Below are positions 6,422 through 13,235 of a stretch of DNA of 13,414 nt, piece by piece. Both the position numbers and the translations under genes were made by a program. The DNA lies in contig CAJMPP010000040.1 in assembly GCA_905215325.1 (NCBI GenBank), forward strand, positions 1 through 13,414, read 5' to 3'. The notes beneath the pieces were generated by a model that saw nothing but the letters and a program-made list of their open reading frames with translations, searched no databases and was not told the DNA's origin. The DNA is from an uncultured bacterium. Its GTDB lineage: Bacteria; Actinomycetota; Coriobacteriia; Coriobacteriales; Eggerthellaceae. How positions within the stretch are numbered: the stretch's first letter is position 1; each line of letters opens with the position of its first letter.

Positions 6422-8839
6422 ATGGCAGAAGCGAACGCGCCCAAACTTGGGTTCACGCGCAGAAGCTTTCTCAAAGGCGTCGGCGGGGCGGCTGCGCTCA
6501 GCGTGGCTGGCGTCGCCGGTATGACATCGGCTCAGGCATGGCTGGCTCCAGCTCAGGCGGATGCCGCCCAGGTTGCGGAGGAGTATACGGCTTGCACGTT
6601 CCATCAGGCGCATTGCGGCGGCATGTGCCCCTTGAAGTGCACGGTGCGCGATGGGCGCATGGTGCTGGTGCAGCCCAACGATGCGAGCACGGACGATCGA
6701 TATAAGACCATCTGCCTGAAGGGCATTTCCGAGGTACAGCATATCTATAGCGACAAGCGCGTGCAGGCGCCGCTCAAACGCGTTGGCGACCGTGGTTCCA
6801 ACGAGTTCGTACAGATCGGCTGGGATGAGGCGCTCGACGAGATCTGCGCTTCGCTGAAAGACATCCAAGCCTCGCATGGCAAGGATGCCGTTATGGTCAT
6901 GAGCGGTTCGGAGACGAACTCGAGCTTTTTGACCTCGGTCCTGCAGGCCCGTTCCGGCGGCTTCACCGGCATCGACGTGGGCTTTGGCAACGGCCTGGAC
7001 CCGGCGATCGGGTATGGCGGGGGCTTCGCCACTTCCACGGCCGATCCCCGCGATTGGACGGAATCCCGGCTTGTGCTTACCGTGGGCAGCAACTTCTGCG
7101 AGTCCACGCTGCCGCAGGTGCGGCTGTTCTTCGAGGCCAAGGAAGCCGGCGCGAGGATGGTCACCGTCGACCCTCATTTCTCCACGACCGCCGGTAAATC
7201 CGATGAGTGGGTGCCCATCGTCCCCGGCACGGACGCCGCGTTGTTCCTCGGTATGATCAGCGTCATCCTCGACGAGGGGCTGGCGGACGATGATTTCATG
7301 AGCAAGCATACTTCCATGCCTTTCCTTGTGGATACGGCAACGGGCAAGCTGCTTCGCGATCATGTGGAAGACCCTTCGGCGGAGGAGCCTGAAACGGGCG
7401 CGCAGAACCCGTTCTTCGTCATCGACACGTCCACCGGCGCACCTGCGCGTTACGGGGAGGTTGCGGCACCGGCGCTTTCCGGCATCGTCGAGGTCGATGG
7501 CGCGCAGGCGACCACGGTATACGACCTTATGCGTAAGTCGCAGTCGGCTTTCACCGTCGAGCGCGCTTCGGAGCTGACCGGCATCGCGGTGGACAAGATC
7601 GTCGAGCTTGCCCGTCTGTATGCGAAGGGGCCTTCGTCGCTCGCCCTCGGTTGGGGCGGCAACGACAAGATGGGCAATGCCGACGTTGCCGGCCACGCGG
7701 CGGCCCTGCTCGTGGCGATCACCGGCAATATCGGCAAGCCCGGTGCGGGCGTGGGCGTGTACGTCGGCGGCACCTGGAGCGGCCAGACGGCTGCGCTCGG
7801 CGCCTGGGAGCTCCCTGAGGATCTTGCACCAGCTGAGGCGAAAACCGCAGCATACGATCTGCGCCGCAATCCCGAAAACGTCCGTGCGCTCATCTGCTGC
7901 GGCGATATCGTGGCGCAGCATTTCGCCAACATGGGGGTTACCGAGCAATGGGTTCGCGGCCTTGACCTGGTGGTTTCCATGGACCCGTATTTCACGGAAG
8001 GCGCGAAGTGGTCGGACTACGTCTTGCCGCTTACCACCCGTTTCGAGAACGACTCCGATTGCGGCAACGTCAAGGTCGGATACAACCAGATCGTCATGCA
8101 GCAGAAGGTGATCGACCCGTTGTTCGAGGCGAAGACCGACCTGTGGGTCGAGCGCGAGATAGCGCGACGCATGGGGATTGCCGAGGATGTGCTGCCCAAG
8201 GATGGCGTCGAACTGTCCAAAACCGTCCTTTCCACTGCCGAGGATCCGTATATCTCCTCGTTGACGGTTGAGAAGCTCGAGCAGGCGGGCGGCGTATGGC
8301 CGCTTGAGAACGCTCGGGAGGTTCGTCGCGAGTACACCGATTACGAATTCGACACGGTTTCGGGTCGTATGGACGTGTATTACGACTCCTTGGCCTCCTT
8401 CGGCCAGGCGCTTCCGGTTTGGGAGCCCTGCAACGAAATCGCCGCGGACAACCCTCTTCGCGAGAAGTACCCCTTGCAATTGGCGAACGTGCGCTCTCGT
8501 TTCCGCATCCATAACCAATTCAACGACGCGAAGTGGATACAGCAGTATTTCGAGCCTACGGTGGAGCTGAGCCCCTCCGAGGCGCAGAAGCGCGGAATCG
8601 CGGACGGCGACATCGTCGAAGTATTTAACGATCGAGGGTTGTTCCAGGTCAGAGCGGTGTCAAACGAGTCGATTCGCCCCGGTTCGATACGGTTGGCCGA
8701 AGGGTCCACCGCCGATTACATGGTGCGCGGCAATATGCAATCCGTTACCAATGATGCTATGAACGAACGCGGTTACGGGCTTTTGCAGGGACCGGTCATT
8801 CCGTTCTCCGACACGCTCGTCGAGGTCCGCAAGGCATAA
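6422..8839 (+). CDS. Tat-exported molybdopterin oxidoreductase, catalytic subunit (DMSO reductase superfamily)
   Basis: An 805-residue protein. The N-terminus has a twin-arginine signal (TRRSFLKG, R13-R14), a hydrophobic stretch and an AQADA cleavage region, so the mature enzyme acts outside the cytoplasmic membrane. An N-terminal Fe-S motif follows (C58, H61, C65, C69, C73, C98). Molybdopterin-binding core signatures include VMVMSGSETNSS, LVLTVGSNFCEST, a MVTVDPHFSTTA segment and SLALGWGGNDKMGN. The C-terminal dinucleotide-binding domain (about 685-805) has QLANVRSRFRIHNQF and LSPSEAQKRGIADGDIVEV. The following ferredoxin, NrfD and TorD-like genes make it a DmsABC/PsrABC-type respiratory complex. 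The substrate is not readable; S- or N-oxides, polysulfide, or organic substrates as in gut catechol dehydroxylases are all possible. The start has AGGAGG at 6412-6417. Confidence 0.93.
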   Translation: MAEANAPKLGFTRRSFLKGVGGAAALSVAGVAGMTSAQAWLAPAQADAAQVAEEYTACTFHQAHCGGMCPLKCTVRDGRMVLVQPNDASTDDRYKTICLKGISEVQHIYSDKRVQAPLKRVGDRGSNEFVQIGWDEALDEICASLKDIQASHGKDAVMVMSGSETNSSFLTSVLQARSGGFTGIDVGFGNGLDPAIGYGGGFATSTADPRDWTESRLVLTVGSNFCESTLPQVRLFFEAKEAGARMVTVDPHFSTTAGKSDEWVPIVPGTDAALFLGMISVILDEGLADDDFMSKHTSMPFLVDTATGKLLRDHVEDPSAEEPETGAQNPFFVIDTSTGAPARYGEVAAPALSGIVEVDGAQATTVYDLMRKSQSAFTVERASELTGIAVDKIVELARLYAKGPSSLALGWGGNDKMGNADVAGHAAALLVAITGNIGKPGAGVGVYVGGTWSGQTAALGAWELPEDLAPAEAKTAAYDLRRNPENVRALICCGDIVAQHFANMGVTEQWVRGLDLVVSMDPYFTEGAKWSDYVLPLTTRFENDSDCGNVKVGYNQIVMQQKVIDPLFEAKTDLWVEREIARRMGIAEDVLPKDGVELSKTVLSTAEDPYISSLTVEKLEQAGGVWPLENAREVRREYTDYEFDTVSGRMDVYYDSLASFGQALPVWEPCNEIAADNPLREKYPLQLANVRSRFRIHNQFNDAKWIQQYFEPTVELSPSEAQKRGIADGDIVEVFNDRGLFQVRAVSNESIRPGSIRLAEGSTADYMVRGNMQSVTNDAMNERGYGLLQGPVIPFSDTLVEVRKA

Positions 8840-8852
8840 GGAGGGGCAGATC

Positions 8853-9470
8853 ATGACTCGATTGGCTATAGCTATCAATCAAGGCCGTTGCGTTGGCTGC
8901 CATACCTGCGCGAACGCCTGCAAGATGCAGAACAATGTTCCGGAGGGCATGCTGTGGAATCGCGTCCTCACCGAGGGGAGCGATGTCATCGACGGGGCCC
9001 AGGGAACCTATCCGCACCTGACGCGCACGTACCTGCCGATGGCGTGCCAGCATTGCGATAATGCCGCGTGCCAGCGCGTATGCCCAACGGGCGCGACGTA
9101 CAAAGACGAGAAGGGTCGCGTGGAGATCGATTACGACAAGTGCATCGGTTGTCGTATGTGCATGGCCGCCTGCCCCTACAACGCTCGCGTGTTCAACTGG
9201 TCGAAGCCCGAGCGTTCCACGGGTGCGAACTGGGGTGATGGCCGTGTGCCGGCACGCCCGAAGGGCGTCGCCGAGAAGTGCACGTTGTGCAAGGAGCGCA
9301 CCGACGACGGCGATGTGCCCATGTGCGTCGCGTGTTGCCCCGCCCGTGCCCGCATTTTCGGCGACCTGGACGATCCGGACTCGGAGATCTCGAAGGTTAT
9401 CCGCGAAAAGCAAGCATATGTGCTGTTGGAAGAGCAGGGTACCCAGCCCAAGGTCCATTACTTCAACTAG
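8853..9470 (+). CDS. Four-cluster [4Fe-4S] ferredoxin subunit (DmsB/PsrB-like)
   Basis: A 205-residue electron-transfer subunit with sixteen cluster cysteines in the usual DmsB order. The first group is CVGCHTCANAC (C13, C16, C19, C23), the second CQHCDNAACQRVCP, the third CIGCRMCMAACP, and the fourth CTLC followed by CVACCP. The clusters pair across the two halves to hold four [4Fe-4S] centres that carry electrons between the quinone-reactive anchor and the molybdenum site. It has no signal peptide of its own, as expected for a subunit co-exported with the Tat-tagged catalytic partner. It begins 13 nt after the catalytic gene with an AAGGAGGGG site, and its stop codon overlaps the ribosome site of the next gene. 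Confidence 0.95.
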   Translation: MTRLAIAINQGRCVGCHTCANACKMQNNVPEGMLWNRVLTEGSDVIDGAQGTYPHLTRTYLPMACQHCDNAACQRVCPTGATYKDEKGRVEIDYDKCIGCRMCMAACPYNARVFNWSKPERSTGANWGDGRVPARPKGVAEKCTLCKERTDDGDVPMCVACCPARARIFGDLDDPDSEISKVIREKQAYVLLEEQGTQPKVHYFN

Positions 9471-9481
9471 GAGGTTGCAAA

Positions 9482-10648
9482 ATGTCGAATAAATTGAAGG
9501 CAACCTACGGTGCCCTCGGCGCCCTGGTTGTCGCCGGCGTCGCCGCGTGGATCTACCAGCTGGCAAACGGCTTGGGCGTCACCGGCATGAGCAACGGCGT
9601 GTCATGGGGGCTTTACATCGCATGCTTTATGTTCTTCGTCGGTTTGTCTGCCGGTGGTTTGATCGTGGCCAGCTCGGCTAGCGTATTCCATATCGCCGAG
9701 TATAAGAAGGTGGCGCTTCCGGCCATCATCTGCTCCACGGTGTGCATCTGCTGTGCCGGTATGTTCGTGCTCATCGATATGGGCGGCATCCAGCGCGTGT
9801 GGCGCATCTTGGTCGGGCCGAATCCCACAAGCCCTCTTGTGTGGGACGTGTGCGTTATCTCTTGCTATCTGATCATCAACATCGTGTACCTGGTGTTCAT
9901 GTGCTCGAAGAAGCCTGGTGCGGCGGATAGGGTCTCCATCGTCTCCCGGTTCGCGCTGCCTATCGCCATCCTGGTGCATAGCGTGACGGCGTGGATCTTC
10001 GGCCTGCAGGTCGCGAAAGAGTGGTATACGGCCATCATGGCGCCGATCTTCGTGGCGTCGGCCATGGATTCCGGCCTTGCGCTTTTGCTGCTGGCTCTTA
10101 TGGGGCTGAACAAGTCCGGCGTGTTCAAGGTTGAGAACAAGCTGATCTCCAGCTTGGCGGGCCTGCTGGCCGTTTGCATCGCGGTGGATGCGTTCTTCAT
10201 CGGCTGCGAATGCTTGACCATGGCGTACCCGGGCGCGAAGGGCGCCGAGGCGTTGACGGTCATGGCAAGCGGCATCACCGCGCCGTTTTTCTGGATCGAG
10301 ATCATCGGCGGCCTGCTTATCCCGTTTTTGCTTATGGTGTTCGCGAAGAACCGCGCGAACATGAAGCTGGTGGGTTTGGCTAGCGTATTGGTGGTGCTCG
10401 GCGTGTTCTGCAAGCGCATCTGGTTGCTGTTCACCTCGTTTTACGAGTTCAACATCGCCGGCGCCCCGGGCGTGATCTCGGGTTCCAGCGTGGCCCGCGG
10501 CGCTTCCGGCGTGGATGTGTTCGCCATGTTGGGCACGTACGCTCCTACATGGGTGGAGATCGCGGTGGCTGTCGGGGTGGTCTCGCTGGGCGCGCTGGCG
10601 TTCATCGTGATGTCCCGCAAGCTGCTTGCCGGTCGCAAGCAGGCATAG
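9482..10648 (+). CDS. NrfD/HybB-type quinone-interacting membrane anchor subunit
   Basis: A 388-residue protein with about ten hydrophobic segments. Family signatures are visible: GMSNGVSWGLYIACFMFFVGLSAGG near the N-terminus, APIFVASAMDSGLALLLLAL in the middle and GVFCKRIWLLFTSF toward the end. It is the membrane subunit that links the ferredoxin and catalytic subunits to the menaquinol pool. It is clearly different from the shorter orphan NrfD-like protein encoded at 3557-4513. The ATG at 9482 is preceded by a TAGGAGG site formed partly by the stop codon of the ferredoxin gene, a sign of translational coupling. Confidence 0.93.
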   Translation: MSNKLKATYGALGALVVAGVAAWIYQLANGLGVTGMSNGVSWGLYIACFMFFVGLSAGGLIVASSASVFHIAEYKKVALPAIICSTVCICCAGMFVLIDMGGIQRVWRILVGPNPTSPLVWDVCVISCYLIINIVYLVFMCSKKPGAADRVSIVSRFALPIAILVHSVTAWIFGLQVAKEWYTAIMAPIFVASAMDSGLALLLLALMGLNKSGVFKVENKLISSLAGLLAVCIAVDAFFIGCECLTMAYPGAKGAEALTVMASGITAPFFWIEIIGGLLIPFLLMVFAKNRANMKLVGLASVLVVLGVFCKRIWLLFTSFYEFNIAGAPGVISGSSVARGASGVDVFAMLGTYAPTWVEIAVAVGVVSLGALAFIVMSRKLLAGRKQA

Positions 10649-10662
10649 GGAAAGGCGAGCGA

Positions 10663-11295
10663 ATGGACTACGGGCAGTTGGCGGATGCGTTGGCGTTTTG
10701 CGGAAACTCCCTGCTGGCGCCGATGACCCAGCGCACGGGGGTCGGCCTCGATCCCGCGTTTTGGGAATCGTTTCCCCTGTTCGACGATCAAGGCGTTGCG
10801 GATGCCGTGCAGGGTTGCGCAGCCTGGGCAGCCGAGTGCGAACGTCGTTGCGATGCGGCGGGGCAGGATGCCGTCGAGCGTTGCGCCGTCGAGTACACGC
10901 GGCTGTTCGTGGGGCCGCCGTGCCCGGCCGCCGCGCCGTGGGAGAGCGCTCATCGTGCGGCGGCGGATGGTTCTGATCCGACGGTGGGCTTCGGCCGGGC
11001 AACCTTCGAGATGCGCGAGCTTCTGCGTAAGGCCGGTTTGCAGCTATGCAACGAGAATCGCCAGTACGAGGACCATATGGGTATTGAGCTGCTTCTCCTG
11101 TCCGAGCTTTGCCGCCGCGCCGCCGCGGGCGATGGGCTAGCCGCTGGGCAAGCCTCCGCGTTCGCGGTCGATCATCCCGCTGCTTGGGTGGAAGGGTTGC
11201 GTTCTGCGGCAGCCGAAGCTGTTCCCGATGGCTATTATGTCGGCTTGCTGGGCGTGGCAGCCGCATTGCTGAACGTGGTCGTTCGCGAAAGCTAG
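10663..11295 (+). CDS. TorD/DmsD-family molybdoenzyme maturation chaperone
   Basis: A 210-residue, mostly alpha-helical cytoplasmic protein with the family signatures EYTRLFVGP (E77-F82), a PWES segment (P92-S95, usually PPYES) and ENRQYEDHMGIELLLLSEL (E136-D137-H138). TorD/DmsD proteins bind the Tat signal of the catalytic subunit and hold it until cofactor insertion is finished. It is the last gene of the operon, 14 nt after the anchor gene, with a GGGAAAGG ribosome site. The obvious client is the twin-arginine subunit encoded at 6422-8839. Confidence 0.9.
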   Translation: MDYGQLADALAFCGNSLLAPMTQRTGVGLDPAFWESFPLFDDQGVADAVQGCAAWAAECERRCDAAGQDAVERCAVEYTRLFVGPPCPAAAPWESAHRAAADGSDPTVGFGRATFEMRELLRKAGLQLCNENRQYEDHMGIELLLLSELCRRAAAGDGLAAGQASAFAVDHPAAWVEGLRSAAAEAVPDGYYVGLLGVAAALLNVVVRES

Positions 11296-11336
11296 ACAGA
11301 GGTTCGCTTTGCGGACGGTTTGCATAAAGCGCTCAT

Positions 11337-11377
11337 GAACGGAGCGGGTGCACCCGATAGGGGCGCCTGCTCCGTTC
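11337..11377 (+). terminator. Hairpin terminator of the molybdoenzyme operon
   Basis: Arms 11337-11351 and 11363-11377 pair over 15 positions, two of them G-T wobbles. An inner CCC/GGG pair closes a GATA loop. The trailing T tract is poor (GTCGTTT), so termination may be partial or need a factor. The position right after the TorD-like gene and the stability of the stem support the call. Confidence 0.6.
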
Positions 11378-11561
11378 GTCGTTTAGATGCGGTGATCTGT
11401 TCTGGCTTGGGGTCGCGTTGGCCGTCTCAGGCTTTGCATTGTCGGTGCCCGATCGCGTGCGCGGACGCTTTTGGCGCGAACGCTTCGTCTCGCACGCGTT
11501 TATGCGGGGCATGGGGGTCTTGCGGCGATTGGCGCTGCGGGAAGCCCGAGTGCGCGGCGGC

Positions 11562-11570
11562 TGGTACAAT
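11562..11570 (+). promoter_or_regulatory. Candidate extended -10 promoter for rlmB
   Basis: TGGTACAAT fits an extended -10 (TG-n-TACAAT, one change from TATAAT). No good -35 is seen at 17 bp upstream. It would start transcription about 40 nt before the rlmB ATG. Confidence 0.45.
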
Positions 11571-11617
11571 AGCGCAATCGATCTACGTTATCTTGCAGAA
11601 CCGAAAGGCCCCATCAC

Positions 11618-12373
11618 ATGGCTGATTACATCGAAGGCAAGCGCCCCGTCATCGAGGCGTTCCGCACCGGCGTGCCCATGCGCCGTATCCTTATGGGCGA
11701 CTACATGAAGCGCGATCCCATGATCGAGGACATCATGCGCAAAGCCAAGCGCAACGGCGTGAAGGTCATCCAGGTGCCGCGCGACGAGCTTGACCAGAAG
11801 TCCGCCCGTGGCAGCCATCAGGGCGTCATGGCCGAGGCCGCGCCGTTCAACTACGTGGGCATCGGCCAGGTGGTCGACGCCGCCAACAGCTACGCGGAAG
11901 AGCATGACGGCCGCGCGCTCGTGGTCCTGTGCGACCACCTCACCGACGCGGGCAACCTGGGCGCCATCAGCCGCTCCTGCGAAGCTGTGGGCGCATCGGG
12001 CCTGATTATCCCCAACAAGCGCAGCGCGCGCGTCGAGGCTTCCACGTATAAGAGCTCCGCGGGCGCCATCACGCACGTGCCCGTTGCGCAGGTGTCCAAC
12101 ATCGTGCAGAGCATCCACCGCTTGCAGGAGGAGGGCTTCTGGGTGTGCGCCGCAACCGAGCACACCGACGACCTTGTGTGGAATGCCAACTTGAAGGGCA
12201 AGATCGCCATCGTTTTGGGCAACGAGCACGACGGCGTGTCCCGCTTGGTGCTCGAGCACTGCGACATGTACGCCAAGCTGCCGCTGGAAGGCGAAGTGGC
12301 CAGCCTGAACGTGGCCCAGGCCGCCACCGCCGTCATGTACGAGTGGCTGCGCCAGAACATCCACACCGCCTAG
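11618..12373 (+). CDS. rlmB: 23S rRNA (guanosine-2'-O-)-methyltransferase RlmB (SpoU/TrmH family)
   Basis: A 251-residue SPOUT methyltransferase. Residues 1-75 are the small RNA-binding substrate domain (YIEGKRPVIEAFRTG at the start, SHQGVMAEAAPF at the end). The catalytic domain has all three SpoU motifs: DHLTDAGNLGAISRSCEAVGA (N113, R119), IVLGNEHDGVSRLVLEHCD (E203) and LPLEGEVASLNVAQAATAVMYE (S229, N231). RlmB methylates a conserved guanosine of the 23S rRNA peptidyl-transferase region. In Firmicutes the gene (yacO) lies next to yacP, and the same order is seen here, which supports RlmB over other TrmH-like enzymes. The start at 11618 has a GAAAGG site. The middle of motif 2 reads GNEHDG where SEG is more usual, a common variation. 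Confidence 0.92.
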   Translation: MADYIEGKRPVIEAFRTGVPMRRILMGDYMKRDPMIEDIMRKAKRNGVKVIQVPRDELDQKSARGSHQGVMAEAAPFNYVGIGQVVDAANSYAEEHDGRALVVLCDHLTDAGNLGAISRSCEAVGASGLIIPNKRSARVEASTYKSSAGAITHVPVAQVSNIVQSIHRLQEEGFWVCAATEHTDDLVWNANLKGKIAIVLGNEHDGVSRLVLEHCDMYAKLPLEGEVASLNVAQAATAVMYEWLRQNIHTA

Positions 12374-12390
12374 CAGCAGCTGCACCCGGG

Positions 12391-12477
12391 CGTGAACAGG
12401 GGACGGAGGTGTGTTCACGGGTGCCTTTGGGAATATGCAAGTCTTCGTCGTGAACACACCTCCGTCCCCTGTTCACG
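12391..12477. repeat. Long inverted repeat (REP-like), copies A and B
   Basis: Arms 12391-12419 and 12449-12477 are perfect reverse complements over 29 bp with a 29-nt spacer. The right arm is also the centre of a smaller palindrome: 12443-12455 pairs with 12471-12483 over 13 bp around a 15-nt loop, so the two foldings compete. The core GTGAACAGGGGACGG looks like the repetitive extragenic palindromes that REP-associated tyrosine transposases (RAYT) mobilise. That relation is inferred from the pattern, since no transposase is in the window. Confidence 0.85.
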
Positions 12478-12507
12478 ACGAAGATGATGGGCAAGCGCCT
12501 GTGTTGA

Positions 12508-12540
12508 CTTGGTGGATTCGTGATAACCTTGGCGGATTCG
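12508..12540 (+). repeat. Short tandem duplication, 20-bp period
   Basis: CTTGGTGGATTCG at 12508-12520 is repeated as CTTGGCGGATTCG at 12528-12540, with one change in 13 bases. It lies between the two groups of palindromic repeats. Confidence 0.55.
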
Positions 12541-12564
12541 CGTCGATTGATATGCGGGCCTGCT

Positions 12565-12618
12565 CGTGAACGCAACCCCGTCCCCTGTTCGCCCGTCCGC
12601 TGACCAGGGAACGGGGCT
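12565..12618. repeat. REP-like repeat, diverged copies C and D
   Basis: Copy C (12565-12591) matches copy B closely: both share CGTGAAC, then CCGTCCCCTGTTC, with a few changes between. Its part 12574-12590 can pair with 12602-12618 over 14 of 17 positions around an 11-nt loop, so C and D form an imperfect hairpin. D reads as an older, diverged copy. This supports a small family of palindromes rather than one isolated hairpin. Confidence 0.65.
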
Positions 12619-12673
12619 CAATCGTCCTTGCTGGTTTCAGCGGGCCTGCGGTGATTTGTTGTTCTATCGTATG

Positions 12674-12682
12674 AAAGGAGGG
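12674..12682 (+). promoter_or_regulatory. Ribosome binding site deciding the yacP start
   Basis: AAAGGAGGG lies 7 nt before the ATG at 12690 but only 4 nt before an in-frame GTG at 12687. The ATG is therefore preferred, giving MAKAKKRQRLL as the N-terminus. Confidence 0.6.
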
Positions 12683-12689
12683 ATGCGTG

Positions 12690-13235
12690 ATGGCAAAGGC
12701 AAAGAAGAGGCAACGCCTCCTGATCGTCGATGGATTCAACGTGTTGCGTTCGGGGTCGCGTTACCAAGAGGCGTTCGCGCATCCCGACTATACCGACGAT
12801 GCGTTCAACACGGCACGCGAACGTCTGATCAACGATGTCATCAACTTCGCCGGCCGTGAATACAAGGCCGTCATCGTGTTCGATGGCGGCGATAACCAGT
12901 TCTCCACCGGCGAGGTGGAGACCATCGGCGGCGTGCGCATCATGTTCAGCCCCGCCGGCACCTCGGCCGACAAGGTCATCGAGAAGCTGGCACACGACGC
13001 GCGCGTGCGCAGCGTGGAAACCATGGTGGTTACCTCCGACGCCACCATCCAGGACACCGTGTTCGGCGGCGGCATCGACCGCATGTCGGCCAACGGGTTC
13101 TCGCGCGAGGTGGGCATGTACTACGAGGATGTGCACCTTGACGAAACGCCGAAGGTGGCGCTCAAGCGCACGCTCGGTGACCGGATTAAACCGGACGTCC
13201 TGGAAAAGCTCAAAGCCATGCGCGACGGCGCATAA
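12690..13235 (+). CDS. yacP: YacP/Rae1-family NYN-domain endoribonuclease
   Basis: A 181-residue protein of the PIN-like NYN fold. Acidic active-site positions are visible as LLIVDGFNVLR (D14, N18), VIVFDGGDN (D65), TSADKVIEKL (D94) and VVTSDATIQD (D117). In Bacillus subtilis the homologue Rae1 is a ribosome-associated endonuclease that cuts mRNAs during translation. The gene follows rlmB as in Firmicutes, which fits a role around the ribosome. Here the two are split by more than 300 bases of palindromic repeats, so they may no longer share one message. The length is close to the family norm. A GTG codon immediately upstream (12687) is a possible alternative start. A long hairpin follows. Confidence 0.9.
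   Translation: MAKAKKRQRLLIVDGFNVLRSGSRYQEAFAHPDYTDDAFNTARERLINDVINFAGREYKAVIVFDGGDNQFSTGEVETIGGVRIMFSPAGTSADKVIEKLAHDARVRSVETMVVTSDATIQDTVFGGGIDRMSANGFSREVGMYYEDVHLDETPKVALKRTLGDRIKPDVLEKLKAMRDGA

Larger units (their letters stand above)
11296..11617. other. Intergenic region: operon terminator and rlmB promoter
   Basis: A gap of 322 bases. It holds the hairpin terminator (11337-11377) at the left and a candidate extended -10 promoter (11562-11570) at the right. In between, one frame stays open from 11361 through the rlmB start region and could encode a hydrophobic stretch followed by Arg-rich sequence, but it has no ATG or GTG start with a ribosome site. I did not call it. Confidence 0.6.
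12374..12689. other. Intergenic region filled with palindromic repeats between rlmB and yacP
   Basis: A gap of 316 bases with no gene. It holds two head-to-head copies of a GTGAACA/GGGGACGG-type repeat (12391-12477), a short tandem duplication (12508-12540), a third diverged copy paired with a fourth (12574-12618), and the ribosome site of yacP. I found no unambiguous promoter. A TTGACT at 12504-12509 lacks a -10 at a normal distance. Confidence 0.7.

Noticed and set aside
6245..8518. Very long open frame on the minus strand opposite the molybdoenzyme gene
   Set aside because: The + strand gene has clear domains and a good ribosome site. The antisense frame is a by-product of high GC3 and rare stops, and its translation shows no recognisable domain and is rich in His/Arg/Ala.
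9602..11266. Long minus-strand open frame spanning the anchor and chaperone genes
   Set aside because: It crosses two well-supported + strand genes and its translation is Arg/His/Pro-rich and without motifs, as expected for an antisense shadow.
11361..11708. Open frame between the chaperone gene and rlmB with a hydrophobic stretch (LFWLGVALAVSGFALS)
   Set aside because: It has only a TTG start without a ribosome site, runs through the rlmB promoter and deep into rlmB, and resembles no family I recognise. It could be a decayed gene end, but there is too little to call it.
12391..12477. CRISPR-like array
   Set aside because: There are only two equal-length copies, in inverted and not direct orientation, with one spacer and no cas gene, so REP-like palindromes are the better reading.
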